Shown here piece by piece: positions 35,265-44,619 of a stretch of 64,000 bases of DNA (positions are counted from its first letter, which is position 1; the number at the start of each line of letters is the position of its first letter). The notes beneath the pieces were generated by a model. That model saw nothing but the letters and a program-made list of their open reading frames with translations, did no database searches and was not told where the DNA came from. Made by a program: the position numbers and the translations under genes. The stretch comes from CAVTLG01 sp963735495 (lineage in GTDB: Bacteria > Chloroflexota > Ktedonobacteria > Ktedonobacterales > Ktedonobacteraceae): positions 1,302,001 through 1,366,000 of the forward strand of contig CAVTLG010000009.1 of assembly GCA_963735495.1 (NCBI GenBank), in the 5' to 3' direction.

Positions 35265-35591
35265 CTACTTACCTTCCTCCACAGCATAGTCATCACTAAA
35301 TGGGTTTCTAACAAGTTTCTGCTGCCTTTCCTCTACAGCATAGTAATCACTAAATAGGTCTCTAGCAAGTTTCTGCTGCCTTTCCAAATTTTCCCATGCT
35401 ACAGAGTGCCTTTTCACCATTTCTTTCTCTTTTATTTTAAAAAGCCTATCCTCTTCTTCAATATCCTTTTTTGCTACCACATTATCATGAAGACGAGTCG
35501 CTGCTTTTAAAGCGAAACTTTTTGAATTAAATTTATCAACACGTTCAGTAGCATCAAGTCAGGGTGGTCTTTCACGTAAACAACGCGTCAT
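35265..35591 (-). pseudogene. Small charged protein gene with in-frame stop and internal repeat
   Basis: From ATG 35591 the frame reads MTRCLRERPP, meets TGA at 35561-35559, and goes on LDATERVDKFNSKSFALKAA, TRLHDNVVAKKDIEEEDRLF, to a stop at 35265. Without the TGA it would encode about 108 residues. The last third is an 18-residue tandem repeat (ERQQKLARDLFSDYYAVE and ERQQKLVRNPFSDDYAVE), visible in DNA as a 54-bp repeat at 35274-35380. Use from an internal GTG at 35477 would give 71 residues. I do not recognise the family. Confidence 0.5.
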
Positions 35592-36260
35592 TCTACCCAG
35601 TTCATTTTAAACGCTCTTTGAAAAAGAGACCATAGTCTCTATAAGTATAGAAAGAAAATGGGTCGTGCGAGTCAGATTTTTGGTGATTTTTTGCGGCAAA
35701 TACGGGCGATTCACATTTCGCGCGTTTGGCTAAGCAGATTGTTTCCAACTCGCGTCCCTCCCGCCCATCTAAGGGATGCAATGCAGTTGCTACCTACTGG
35801 TCGTTTTTCTCACCGCAATCCTGGTGAGCAAGCTATTACGGTCCCAAAAGTCAGGTCCATCCAGGAAACGGGGACCACCATACAACCTTTTTTTCATCAA
35901 CCACAAATCCCAACGTGCAACGTTTCTCTATTGATAGCGCAAAGGTAAAACACAGTATTTGCCTGCCATCATGCTCTGCTCTGCAAAATAGCAATCTCTG
36001 CGCCATGCCACTCTGCGTAAAACCGAACTGCTGAAACAAATGTCAGGCCAACTGGATCGAAATATGCAACGGAATGCTATAATCATGTACATGCTATCTT
36101 GAAAGGAGCACACGTGCGCACTGACAGGACCATTTCATAACGAAGATGCTTTGTCCATTGATTTTTTCGGCTATACGTAGTTGACTTCCCCGTACGTATG
36201 ATACAATAAGCCAAGATTGAACTGATCTACGTACATGTTGCAGGAGAAGAGAGCAAGCAA
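35592..36260. other. 670-bp spacer before the sigma factor gene
   Basis: Short frames exist on both strands (for example 35658-35948 plus and 35851-36113 minus) but none has a recognisable domain or convincing ribosome site; they could be remnants of a dead gene. The right end holds the probable sigma-gene promoter. Confidence 0.5.
36181..36207 (+). promoter_or_regulatory. Candidate promoter of the sigma factor gene
   Basis: TTGACT (36181-36186) and TACAAT (36202-36207) separated by 15 bases, slightly short of the usual 17, about 55 bp before the start codon. Supported only by match to the sigma-70 consensus. Confidence 0.35.
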
Positions 36261-37184
36261 TTGGGACAAAATGTGATGTTTAACGCAGACCGCGACCGCA
36301 ATAAGTCGGTCGAACCCGAACGCGAGACGCTACAAGAAGCAGACCTTAGTAGCCTGGCTCAAAGCGATAGCTTGCGCCTATATCTTCGCGAGATTTCACG
36401 TATTCCTCTGCTCTCTGCTGTTAGCGAATCGCGCCTTGCAGAACGAGCAGAAAATGGTGATCGAGATGCACGCAACCATCTTATTGAGGCGAATCTCCGC
36501 CTGGTCGTGAGCATCGCCAAGAAATACGTCGGACAGGGACTTTCGCTCGAAGATTTGATCGGCGAAGGAAACATTGGGCTGATCCGTGCGGTCACTAAAT
36601 TCGATTATCGGAAAGGCTTTCGCTTCTCCACCTATGCAACCTGGTGGATCAAGCAGGCCATTACCCGCGCGATCCTGGAGGGCACCCGTGTCGTGCGCCT
36701 CCCCGTGTATATCATGGAAGAGGTAATGCGCGTCAAGCGCACGACACGCCAGTTATACCAGGAACTGGGCCGTGAGCCGACCCCCGATAGCATCGGAGAG
36801 CGACTCGGCATGACAGCGGAGCGCGTCAGTGAGTTGCTCATTTGGGCAGAGAAGGTCTTCTCGCTAGATGCTCCCCTCTCTGAAGAGGAGGAGAATACCC
36901 TTGGCGACATCATTGAGGATGTGCACGAGCGAGGACCGTCCGAAATTACCGATCAGCAATTGTTGCGCGAAGAAATTCGCAAAGTGCTTGGTCAGCTCAC
37001 GCTGCGCGAACGACAGGTCATTGAGCTACGCTTCGGGCTGGTCGATGATCATGACCACACGCTAGAAGAGGTGGGCAAGAAGTTGAAAGTGACGCGCGAA
37101 CGCGTACGCCAGATCGAGGAGCGTGCCATTCGCAAACTGCGCCATCCGCAGGCCAGCCGCATTCTGAAAGATTACCTCGACTAA
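36261..37184 (+). CDS. RNA polymerase sigma factor, sigma-70 family (RpoD-like, group 1/2)
   Basis: A 307-residue sigma factor with regions 1.2 to 4.2: SDSLRLYLREISRIPLLS (1.2), NLRLVVSIAKKYVGQGLSLE and GLIRAVTKFDYRKGFRFSTY (2.1-2.4), region 3 (EELGREPT-like block after 160) and the region 4.2 helix-turn-helix ending KVTRERVRQIEERAIRKLRH. The long N-terminal 1.1 region is missing, so it may be either a short primary factor or an alternative group 2 factor. The first start is TTG 36261; ATG 36276 is an alternative. It is flanked by two kinase genes on opposite sides. Confidence 0.9.
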   Translation: MGQNVMFNADRDRNKSVEPERETLQEADLSSLAQSDSLRLYLREISRIPLLSAVSESRLAERAENGDRDARNHLIEANLRLVVSIAKKYVGQGLSLEDLIGEGNIGLIRAVTKFDYRKGFRFSTYATWWIKQAITRAILEGTRVVRLPVYIMEEVMRVKRTTRQLYQELGREPTPDSIGERLGMTAERVSELLIWAEKVFSLDAPLSEEEENTLGDIIEDVHERGPSEITDQQLLREEIRKVLGQLTLRERQVIELRFGLVDDHDHTLEEVGKKLKVTRERVRQIEERAIRKLRHPQASRILKDYLD

Positions 37185-37212
37185 ACGCAAGCACAAGCAA
37201 GCGACGAGGTTT

Positions 37213-37256
37213 AGCCGTTCCTCAGAGAAAACGGCTCCCCGCAGGGGGCTTTGTTT
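37213..37256 (+). terminator. Terminator after the sigma factor gene
   Basis: AGCCGTT/AACGGCT (37213-37236) overlaps CCCC-GCA-GGGG and is followed by CTTTGTTTCC. It begins 28 bp after the stop codon. Confidence 0.55.
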
Positions 37257-37361
37257 CCTCCCTCAGCCACGTGGCACGAGGGTCTCCTACAATTGAAGCG
37301 CATCGAACATGGCGATACAGCAACCGAGTATGTTTGAATACAAAAAGGAAGGCAGTTAGTT

Positions 37362-38573
37362 GTGATGAACGAACTGGCAGGGCAAAGCCTGGGTGGATAT
37401 CAACTGGTGGAAGAGGTGGGGCGTGGCTCTATGGGGGTCGTCTATCGCAGCCAACAGATTGCGCTCGGACGCGAAGTCGCCGTCAAGGTGCTTCCCCAGA
37501 CGCTGGCACGTGACGCGACATATGTTGCGCGCTTTATTCGTGAAGCACAAATTATTGCCGGACTGAATCATCCCAACATTGTACAAATCTACGACGCGGG
37601 GCAACAACAGAAGTTGCTCTACTTTGTCATGGAGTTTGTCCAGGGACCAACACTCGCGAGTTTGCTCAATCTGGATGGTATCATTCCGCAACACCTCGCG
37701 GTAGAGTATGCCGCACAGATCGCTGATGCATTGGATGCCGCTTATCGCGAACGAAACGTGATCCATCGCGACATTAAGCCAGAAAACTTGATGCTCAATC
37801 GCTGGGGCAAAATCAAAGTGATGGATTTTGGCCTGGCGCGCGCGTCCGGCTTGCAGACCATTACGGTGGCGAAAACGCTGGTTGGGAGCATTTACTACGC
37901 GTCTCCAGAGCAGGTGTGGGGTCAGACATTGGACAATCGCAGCGATATTTATGCGCTTGGCGTTGTGCTCTATGAAATGGTCAGTGGCCATCGGCCTTTT
38001 ACGGCCCGCTCTATGCCCGAGTTAACACAAGCCATCATCAGCGGCCCACTGACGCCACCCAGGTTTTACAATCCAGAAATCTCCGCCGACCTGGAAAGCA
38101 TTATCTTGACGGCATTGGCACGCGACCGCTATCAAAGATATGCTGAAGCCAGCTTCATGGCCGAGGCGTTGCGCGCGCTCCATATACAGCCACCAGCACC
38201 CTTTAGCGCACCATATTCGGCAGTTACCGGACAGATGCCACCTGTCCAGAGCGACCGTCGCATTGTCATACACCCCCCCAAACGACCACAGGTCCAGCGG
38301 CCACCTTACCTGGATATGGAGATCAAGCACCCACCTGTCCCAGAACAAAGATCCACAGCGCATCAATCTCCAGTCGTCGAGGGCAGACAGGCATCCCCTA
38401 TGTATGAGGGTATCCATGCTCCGACGCAACCATTCCGACCAGAGATGCAACTGACCCTTCCTCAACAGACAACCGGGGCAATGCTCAGGCAGGAAAAGCA
38501 GGCACAGAAATCGCAAGCATGGCGCGACTTCTGGAACCATGTACAGCGTCTGTTCAAGCCATCGGCACCTTGA
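37362..38573 (+). CDS. Ser/Thr protein kinase, soluble
   Basis: A 403-residue Hanks-type kinase: glycine loop EVGRGSMGVVYRSQ, Lys in VAVKVLPQ, VIHRDIKPENLML, VMDFGLARASG, and YASPEQVWG in the activation segment. The domain ends near residue 270; the remaining 130 residues are Pro/Gln-rich and disordered, with no membrane helix. It can start at GTG 37362 or ATG 37365; the GGAAGG site fits the GTG slightly better. It follows the sigma factor terminator, so it is probably a separate unit. The kinase at 33217 differs by having membrane segments. Confidence 0.9.
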   Translation: MMNELAGQSLGGYQLVEEVGRGSMGVVYRSQQIALGREVAVKVLPQTLARDATYVARFIREAQIIAGLNHPNIVQIYDAGQQQKLLYFVMEFVQGPTLASLLNLDGIIPQHLAVEYAAQIADALDAAYRERNVIHRDIKPENLMLNRWGKIKVMDFGLARASGLQTITVAKTLVGSIYYASPEQVWGQTLDNRSDIYALGVVLYEMVSGHRPFTARSMPELTQAIISGPLTPPRFYNPEISADLESIILTALARDRYQRYAEASFMAEALRALHIQPPAPFSAPYSAVTGQMPPVQSDRRIVIHPPKRPQVQRPPYLDMEIKHPPVPEQRSTAHQSPVVEGRQASPMYEGIHAPTQPFRPEMQLTLPQQTTGAMLRQEKQAQKSQAWRDFWNHVQRLFKPSAP

Positions 38574-38882
38574 GGTCGCATAAGCGCTAAATCCATCCAG
38601 CACACAGAAAACAACGTATGGTTACTTTTCCCAGGCTTGAATAGCCTGCTTCTCAAGAAGATTATCCATTGTGTCCCGGACCATCAGGGAGTGGAATTTC
38701 GGGGCTCTGGGCTGCTCGACGAATTGAAGAAATTGTGCTACACTGCGTATAAATATATGGAAGAAGATACTATTACTAATTATTATGGTGATGGCAATAG
38801 TTATCCAAAAGGAGTGCGGCATTCCTCCCCAGCATGAACGTGCGGGGTCTCCTGCCGCTCTTAGATGAGGAGGAAGCGACCC
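38574..38882. other. Spacer before the zinc-ribbon gene
   Basis: No gene is seen. An AT-rich stretch at 38720-38800 (with TATAAATATAT near 38748) could hold a promoter for the downstream gene. The Shine-Dalgarno AGGAGG lies at 38868-38873. Confidence 0.4.
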
Positions 38883-39920
38883 ATGTCAACATGTACAGCG
38901 TGCGGTACCGATGTTACAGGGAAAAAGTTTTGCCCTGAATGCGGCGCACCCGTAAAAGTGATAAATACCCAAAGCGCAGGGGGCTCGTCTACGGCCATCT
39001 GCCCACATTGTAGCGGAGAGGTGAGGCCCGGGGCAGCTTTTTGTCTGCATTGCGGCTCGGCGTTAAATACTCCGACGCCGTCTGTCACACCACCACCACC
39101 ACCCGCCACACTCACCTGCCCGGCCTGTTCTACACAGGTACCCACCGCCAGCGCTTTTTGCACACAATGTGGACACGATATGCGTGTTGCCGTATCCAGC
39201 CAGCCAACAGCCGCCAGCACCCCTATCTTCTGTGGGAACTGCGGCAAACAGAATGTCGCAGGTGTCCGTTTCTGCAATAGCTGCGGCAGCCCGGTGACAC
39301 CAGGGACGCCTATGGTACCCCAACCAGGATATACGCAGTCGGGTCAGTATCCGCAATCCGCACCTTACCAACAAACGCAATATCAACCACCCTCCGCACC
39401 TTACCAGCAGGCTCAGTATCCACAGTCTGCACCGTATCAACAGCCCCAATACCAACAGCCTTCATCGCCTTACCAGCAGGCTCAGTATCCACAGTCCGCG
39501 CCCTATCAACAACAGGCTCAGTATCCACAACCTCAATACAATCAAGGAGGCTATCAACCACAGCCGATGATGGGACAGCAGCCGACGGCGCTCCGTTGTC
39601 CCACCTGCATGGCCATGGCCCCAGTGGGTAGCGTAGCCTGCGCCAGTTGTAATACAAGCCTGGCCGGAGTGGTACCAACGCCAGTGATGGCGCAAGGACA
39701 ACAAAATGGCATGGGAGGGTTCTTACAAGGCAATGCCGGGAAATATGCCATGGGCGCGTTAGGAGGTGCCGCCGCCGTACTGGGAGGAGAAATGTTGCTG
39801 CATGGCGTTGAAAACTCGATTGAGGGAGATATGGGCATGGGAGGATTTGGGCGTCCTCGACGTCGGGACGAAGGACTGCTCGGCGGCCTGGGAGAATTAG
39901 CCGACGACATCGGCCTCTAA
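38883..39920 (+). CDS. Zinc-ribbon protein with Gln/Pro/Tyr repeat region
   Basis: A 345-residue protein. Four zinc-ribbon pairs lie in the first 150 residues (CTACGTDVTGKKFCPECG, CPHCSGEVRPGAAFCLHCG, CPACSTQVPTASAFCTQCG, CGNCGKQNVAGVRFCNSCG) and a fifth near 245 (CPTCMAMAPVGSVACASCN). Between them, about 160-230, repeats of QYPQSAPYQQ form a low-complexity tail. The C-terminus has a Gly/Ala hydrophobic stretch (YAMGALGGAAAVLGGEMLL) that could be a membrane helix. The start 38883 is used because the in-frame Met at 38865 lies on the AGGAGG site itself. The function is unknown; a scaffold or nucleic-acid role is a guess. Confidence 0.8.
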   Translation: MSTCTACGTDVTGKKFCPECGAPVKVINTQSAGGSSTAICPHCSGEVRPGAAFCLHCGSALNTPTPSVTPPPPPATLTCPACSTQVPTASAFCTQCGHDMRVAVSSQPTAASTPIFCGNCGKQNVAGVRFCNSCGSPVTPGTPMVPQPGYTQSGQYPQSAPYQQTQYQPPSAPYQQAQYPQSAPYQQPQYQQPSSPYQQAQYPQSAPYQQQAQYPQPQYNQGGYQPQPMMGQQPTALRCPTCMAMAPVGSVACASCNTSLAGVVPTPVMAQGQQNGMGGFLQGNAGKYAMGALGGAAAVLGGEMLLHGVENSIEGDMGMGGFGRPRRRDEGLLGGLGELADDIGL

Positions 39921-40227
39921 TACCCATAGGAAGTTCAGCGTGCAGATAAAAAGAGCGCGGTCGGAGTTTGCTGGTGAGGCAGGAGCGCCTCGTGTTTTCT
40001 GCTCATTTTTAGCACCAGTCAACTCCTTTTCTTCCTATTGCGTTCGTAGTGTGTTGCGACAATGAGGTAAACAGTCTATAATACTGCGAGATAAACTGCT
40101 TTCTGTATGCAGAAAAAAGCCTGGCCTAAACGTTGAGATCTGTATTAGTACTTTTTGATCGGGATAATAAGGAGATTTGGGGCGCTCTTTTCACGTAGTA
40201 ACGGAAAAGTCTTAGTGCCAAATTTGA
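39921..40227. other. Spacer with a probable promoter for the M16 peptidase gene
   Basis: No gene is seen. Near 40055-40085 a TTGCGA box is followed after about 17 bases by a TATA-rich -10-like element. It could drive the M16, TPR, roadblock and ndk genes, which follow in one direction with short gaps. Confidence 0.4.
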
Positions 40228-41505
40228 ATGAATTACGTGCGAACTACACTACAGAATGGACTACGCTTACTCACAACCCACATACCAGGGATGCGTTCCG
40301 CAAGTATCGCCTTCTTTTTTGCTGTTGGTTCACGCTATGAGTCGGACGCGCAAGCAGGCGTCTCACATTTTATAGAGCATATGCTCTTTAAAGGCTCCAG
40401 GCGTTATCCAACAGCACGCGCTATTTCAGAAGCGATAGAAGGCGTCGGCGGAAACTTCAATGGGAGCACCGGGAAAGAGTTGACCAGTTACACAGCTCGC
40501 GTACCGGGAGAATATCTGCCCGTAGTCCTGCAAGTACTGGCAGATATGATACGGAATCCGCTCTTTGATCCAATCGAGATCGAGAAAGAACGTAACGTCA
40601 TCATTGAGGAACTGAGTTCCACACAGGATGATCCGCAGGAGTGGGTCAACCTGCTGGCCGATGAGGCCATGTGGCCGGGATTGCCATTGGGCCGAGACGA
40701 CGCAGGATCAATCGCCAGCGTGGCAACGTTGTCACGCCAACAGATGCTCACGTATCTGGACACCTATTATCGTCCTAACTCGCTTGTGATTAGCATTGCA
40801 GGCAACATCGATCATACCCAGGTCATTCAATTGACCGAAAGCTTATTCAACGACTGGGAAGCACGTGATCAGCCATCCTGGAACGAGTGTTTGCCACCAC
40901 GGAATGCGCCGCCAGTGCATATGATAAAAAAAGCAACGGAGCAAACAAATATCTGCCTGGCAACATTGGGCACAGCCTACGCATCTCCTGATTATTATTC
41001 ACTATTGCTTATCAATGCTCTGCTAGGAGATGGCATGAGTTCCCGGCTCTTCCAGTCGATACGCGAAGAGCAGGGGTTGGCATACGACATTGGAAGTTAT
41101 TTTAATAGTTATTATGAGACAGGTAGCTTGGTTGTAAGCGCAGGCGTCGATCCCTCGCATACCGAGGAAACCATACGGGCAATTCTCGTAGAACTGCGAC
41201 AACTATGCGCAGAGCCAGTCCCCACCGAAGAATTGGAACGCATCAAAGCTTACGTACGCGGCGGTATCCTGTTGGGCCTGGAAGGGACACAGCAGGTTGC
41301 ATCCTGGGTAGGTAGCCAGGAGTGCCTGTACAATCGCGTGTGGCAGATTGACGATGTGATCACGCATGTTGACGCCGTCAGCAGAGAGGATATACAGCGT
41401 GTCGCGCAGATCTGTTTTGCCCCGGAGTGGCGTCGCCTGGCTGTGATTGGGCCTGATACTACACGTCGCGCAGGAGCCTTTGAGAAGTTGCTCGCAGATG
41501 TGTAA
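40228..41505 (+). CDS. M16-family zinc peptidase (insulinase/MPP-like)
   Basis: A 425-residue M16 protein with the inverse zinc motif in VSHFIEHMLFKGS (HxxEH) and the distal Glu in the ERNVIIEELSSTQDDP helix, so it is a catalytic rather than inactive subunit. The N-terminus (TTLQNGLRLLTTHIPGM) and the C-terminal RILVELRQLC...ELERIKAYVRG blocks are typical of the YmxG/PqqF-like processing peptidases. It has no signal peptide. The gene is first in a run of five same-strand genes (gap 24 bp to the TPR gene). No strong ribosome site precedes ATG 40228. Confidence 0.9.
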   Translation: MNYVRTTLQNGLRLLTTHIPGMRSASIAFFFAVGSRYESDAQAGVSHFIEHMLFKGSRRYPTARAISEAIEGVGGNFNGSTGKELTSYTARVPGEYLPVVLQVLADMIRNPLFDPIEIEKERNVIIEELSSTQDDPQEWVNLLADEAMWPGLPLGRDDAGSIASVATLSRQQMLTYLDTYYRPNSLVISIAGNIDHTQVIQLTESLFNDWEARDQPSWNECLPPRNAPPVHMIKKATEQTNICLATLGTAYASPDYYSLLLINALLGDGMSSRLFQSIREEQGLAYDIGSYFNSYYETGSLVVSAGVDPSHTEETIRAILVELRQLCAEPVPTEELERIKAYVRGGILLGLEGTQQVASWVGSQECLYNRVWQIDDVITHVDAVSREDIQRVAQICFAPEWRRLAVIGPDTTRRAGAFEKLLADV

Positions 41506-41529
41506 AGCGGGAAGAGGAGACCAGGTTTT

Positions 41530-44076
41530 ATGGCACAAATAACGCTTCGTGACTATTTACAGGAGACAGAAGATGCGATTAGTACAAATCGCATTGAGAA
41601 TGCTCTGGCAAATTGTCAATACATTCTGGCTTATTTTCCAGAATCACTGGAGGCCCAACGTCTGCTAGGCGAGATCTATCTTGCACAGGGACGCCTGGAA
41701 GAGGCACAACAAGCCTTTGATTGGATTTTGACCAACGACCCGGAGAACGTGATTGCATATTGCAATCGCGCTCTGGTCAGTGAGCGTCTGGGCGATAACG
41801 ATACCGCCCTCGATTGCTATCAGCAAGCATACGAACTCAGTCGGGGCAATAGTCAGATCCGCGAACAGTTTAATCAGCTCAGCGCGAAGGTTGGTCAGCA
41901 AGGCTTCATGTTCTCACGTGCTGGTCTGGCGCGCCTCTATATGCGTGGAGATCTTCTTTCCCAGGCGATACAAGAGTGGGAGAGCGTGCTGGCGGCTACA
42001 CCAGATCGACTTGATGCGCGTATCGGGCTGTTAGAAACGTACTGGCATGCCGCTCACTATGAGCAGGTGGCACAATTAGCTACACAGATACTCCAAAGTG
42101 TCTCTGGTTGCTTAAAAGCACGGTTGCTCCTCGCGCATGTCACGGCGGCCAAAGACTTGTCGCAAGCACAAGAGCAGTTGCGACAAGCAGCAGTGATGGA
42201 CCCGGACCAGGTCATGGCGCATGATCTTTTTGCCGATCTCCTGGCCAAGCAACCTGGAGATCCGTTCCTGAACCTGCTGCAAAAAGCTCCTGTAACGCTG
42301 AACAGAGTCGATGCTGCGGAATCAGCCGCCAAGCTCGTTACTGCGGCGGCACAAGGCGCATATAACGCGGCAGCGAACACACCTGCGACTTCCATGGATG
42401 CGCTGGCTCAATGGGGAAGTAGCAATAATTGGGACAACGATACCACACTGGTGAAGCCTCGTTCAGCCAATGTCTCACCACAAGATATCTCGGCTAGCGC
42501 AGCCTGGGCAGCGATTACCCCAACAGGAACCGACGCGGCCAGCAGGATAGATACACCTCGTGTGCCAGACCTGACAAATTTTGTGACACCAGCATCCGGC
42601 AATATGACCTACGACAAACCATGGCAAGCAGGGGAACAAACTGCTCAGCCTTCCACGCCAGCAACGGAGTCGTCGAAGGAACCATGGCAGTTATTGCAAG
42701 AAGCGCTCAATAGTATCGATCCAGACGGTGCACAAAGCCAGGCGCGACCAGATCTACAAGAGTGGGAACAGCGAGAAGCTTTCCAGGATGCCAGCCCGGC
42801 AGGAATCAACACATGGGAAGGCACGCATCCTGCCTCAGAAGCACAACCGGCGGATGCATGGGCAGTGCCGGCAAAAGAAGACGAGTTACCAGCTCCCCCT
42901 GCCTGGCTAAATATGCTGACACAAGCAGAACGACGACAACTGAGCGGCGAGATACCATCAGTAATCCCAGGAGAGCATCAGTCACCTACGCCTGCCGCAC
43001 AACCAGAGGTGCAAGATGCTCGAAGTACGACCAGGACTTCTTCAGATCGCTGGGAACCACTGTCTCCGCCCGCTGCACAGCCAACGACACAAGAGTTTCA
43101 GAGTGCCACGACCGCAGCACCTACTCCCTGGCAACAAGACGCACCAGAGTCATCCAACCCACGAGAGCAAGATGAAGAATCCTTCTTTGGGCCTGAATGG
43201 CTGAAGTCATTGGGAGCAACCACTCTTGATAACGAAACTTCTGACGAGCCAATACGCTCAGAAGCACCAGCAGCGCCAGACAGCGCAGATACCCAATCAT
43301 CCAACGATACATGGATTTCACAGATCGCCGATACACAGGCTGCTCACGTAGAACAACAGCCCGCCTATGATCCCTGGGCCTCACAAACCACCGACGCGCC
43401 GGCTGCTCACGTAGAACAACAGCCCGCCTATGATCCCTGGGCCTCACAAACGGCTGATACGCAGCCTGCCTATGAGCATGCATGGATTTCACAAATTACC
43501 GAACCAGATCCTGCCGAGAAAGCGGAGCAGAATCTCGTCACGACACTAGAAGAGTTAGAGAAGAACTTACGCTCAAAAGGGTTTATTCCGCTCGCGCCCA
43601 AGTCACTCTCAGCTATTGCCCAGGATCAGCAGGCAGACACACAACACCAGTATCCAGAGCAAGAGAGCACACAGCAATCTGCACAGGCAACACAAAGCGC
43701 CTTCCAGGAACCTTCTCTTTCATCAGCGCTGGCAGAACTCGGTCAATTCGCCCAGCAGTCTCCAGCGGTAAGCAGTGCTTCCGAAACAACGGCGCAGCCT
43801 CATCCAGAAGCACCCATGAGTGAACCCTCATGGATGGCTGCCTTGCGAGCGGCCTCAACGCCAGCCTCTGAGCAGACACAGGATACCTATCAAACGATAC
43901 CTGAACAACAGGAAGCGCCAACAACGCAGACGTACAGGTCATCGTCTCCAGCCAGAGATCGGCGCAGTGCCTCACAGGAATTACCAGCCATAACGCACAC
44001 ACTGAGAGAAACGCCCACTGGGCCGGTCTTTCGAGCCGTCTCCGTCCTCGGCGCCGCTGATTCATCAGCCACCTGA
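41530..44076 (+). CDS. TPR protein with a long disordered Gln/Pro/Ser/Thr tail
   Basis: An 848-residue protein. TPR motifs cover about 20-225 (AQRLLGEIYLAQGRLEEAQQ, VIAYCNRALVSERLGDNDTA). From about 300 to 830 it is low-complexity and acidic with scattered Trp-Leu motifs (PAWLNMLTQAERRQL, PEWLKSLGA), and includes a 21-residue tandem repeat (DNA copies at 43338-43388 and 43401-43451). Such proteins scaffold complexes; a partner is unknown. It may be frameshifted at the end: from 44006 the +1 frame reads straight into the next TPR gene (see finding). Confidence 0.8.
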   Translation: MAQITLRDYLQETEDAISTNRIENALANCQYILAYFPESLEAQRLLGEIYLAQGRLEEAQQAFDWILTNDPENVIAYCNRALVSERLGDNDTALDCYQQAYELSRGNSQIREQFNQLSAKVGQQGFMFSRAGLARLYMRGDLLSQAIQEWESVLAATPDRLDARIGLLETYWHAAHYEQVAQLATQILQSVSGCLKARLLLAHVTAAKDLSQAQEQLRQAAVMDPDQVMAHDLFADLLAKQPGDPFLNLLQKAPVTLNRVDAAESAAKLVTAAAQGAYNAAANTPATSMDALAQWGSSNNWDNDTTLVKPRSANVSPQDISASAAWAAITPTGTDAASRIDTPRVPDLTNFVTPASGNMTYDKPWQAGEQTAQPSTPATESSKEPWQLLQEALNSIDPDGAQSQARPDLQEWEQREAFQDASPAGINTWEGTHPASEAQPADAWAVPAKEDELPAPPAWLNMLTQAERRQLSGEIPSVIPGEHQSPTPAAQPEVQDARSTTRTSSDRWEPLSPPAAQPTTQEFQSATTAAPTPWQQDAPESSNPREQDEESFFGPEWLKSLGATTLDNETSDEPIRSEAPAAPDSADTQSSNDTWISQIADTQAAHVEQQPAYDPWASQTTDAPAAHVEQQPAYDPWASQTADTQPAYEHAWISQITEPDPAEKAEQNLVTTLEELEKNLRSKGFIPLAPKSLSAIAQDQQADTQHQYPEQESTQQSAQATQSAFQEPSLSSALAELGQFAQQSPAVSSASETTAQPHPEAPMSEPSWMAALRAASTPASEQTQDTYQTIPEQQEAPTTQTYRSSSPARDRRSASQELPAITHTLRETPTGPVFRAVSVLGAADSSAT

Positions 44077-44101
44077 GACAGAGACCACAAAAGTTGCGGC
44101 A

Positions 44102-44542
44102 GTGCGCGGTAATCCTCTGCCCGATAGCGAACTAGAAATGACGATGAAACGCCCTGCGGTACGTCTGCAGCCCGTGCAACAACGCCCTGCGACCTTCCGG
44201 GACCAACTCAATACACTCAACAAAGCGCGCCCCACTGAGCAGACAACAGGTAAGGGGAGCGAGAGCAATTTGACGTATCAAGAGCGATTGGTCAAGGGAT
44301 ATCAGAGCCAACTCATCGGGGACTACGATGACGCAATGCAGGAGTATCGCATTATCATACGCAACGCTCCCGAATTGCTGGGAGAGGTTGTCAGTAATAC
44401 GCGCGCACTCCTGAAGCTGGCCCCACGCTACTCAGCAGGCTATCGAGTCTTAGGCGATGCCTATATGCGCCAGGGAGAATATTTACAAGCCATGGAATCC
44501 TATAATAAGGCCCTGACGATGGCCAAAAAGGCCAAGAACTAA
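44102..44542 (+). CDS. Small TPR protein, possibly the C-terminus of the preceding gene
   Basis: A 146-residue protein from GTG 44102. Residues about 60-140 hold TPR-like helices (LVKGYQSQLIGDYDDAMQEY and AYMRQGEYLQAMESYNKAL). Its frame is open back to 44006, inside the end of the upstream TPR gene, and codons there read naturally (EPSPSSAPLIHQPPETETTK). A separate gene with a GTG start, or the true C-terminal part of a single long TPR protein, are both possible. No clear ribosome site is seen before the GTG. Confidence 0.6.
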   Translation: MRGNPLPDSELEMTMKRPAVRLQPVQQRPATFRDQLNTLNKARPTEQTTGKGSESNLTYQERLVKGYQSQLIGDYDDAMQEYRIIIRNAPELLGEVVSNTRALLKLAPRYSAGYRVLGDAYMRQGEYLQAMESYNKALTMAKKAKN

Positions 44543-44619
44543 TACCCATTATACTGTAAGTAAGAAAATCGCAGACAGCAAAAGGTTGAACGCTACAAAC
44601 ACAGAGAAGGAGCCAGAGG

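Noticed and set aside
35658..36113. Short frames on both strands before the sigma gene
   Set aside because: No domain, no ribosome site and no agreement of frames; kept only as a possible dead gene in the spacer entry.
38022..38603. Minus-strand frame opposite the soluble kinase
   Set aside because: Shadow of a gene with clear kinase motifs on the plus strand.
39063..39927. Long minus-strand frames rich in Leu/Arg/Trp opposite the zinc-ribbon repeat region
   Set aside because: They arise from the complement of the QYPQSAPYQQ repeat and have no start or motif.
43338..43451. CRISPR-like repeats
   Set aside because: Only two copies, in frame inside a coding region; no array with regular spacers exists anywhere in the window.
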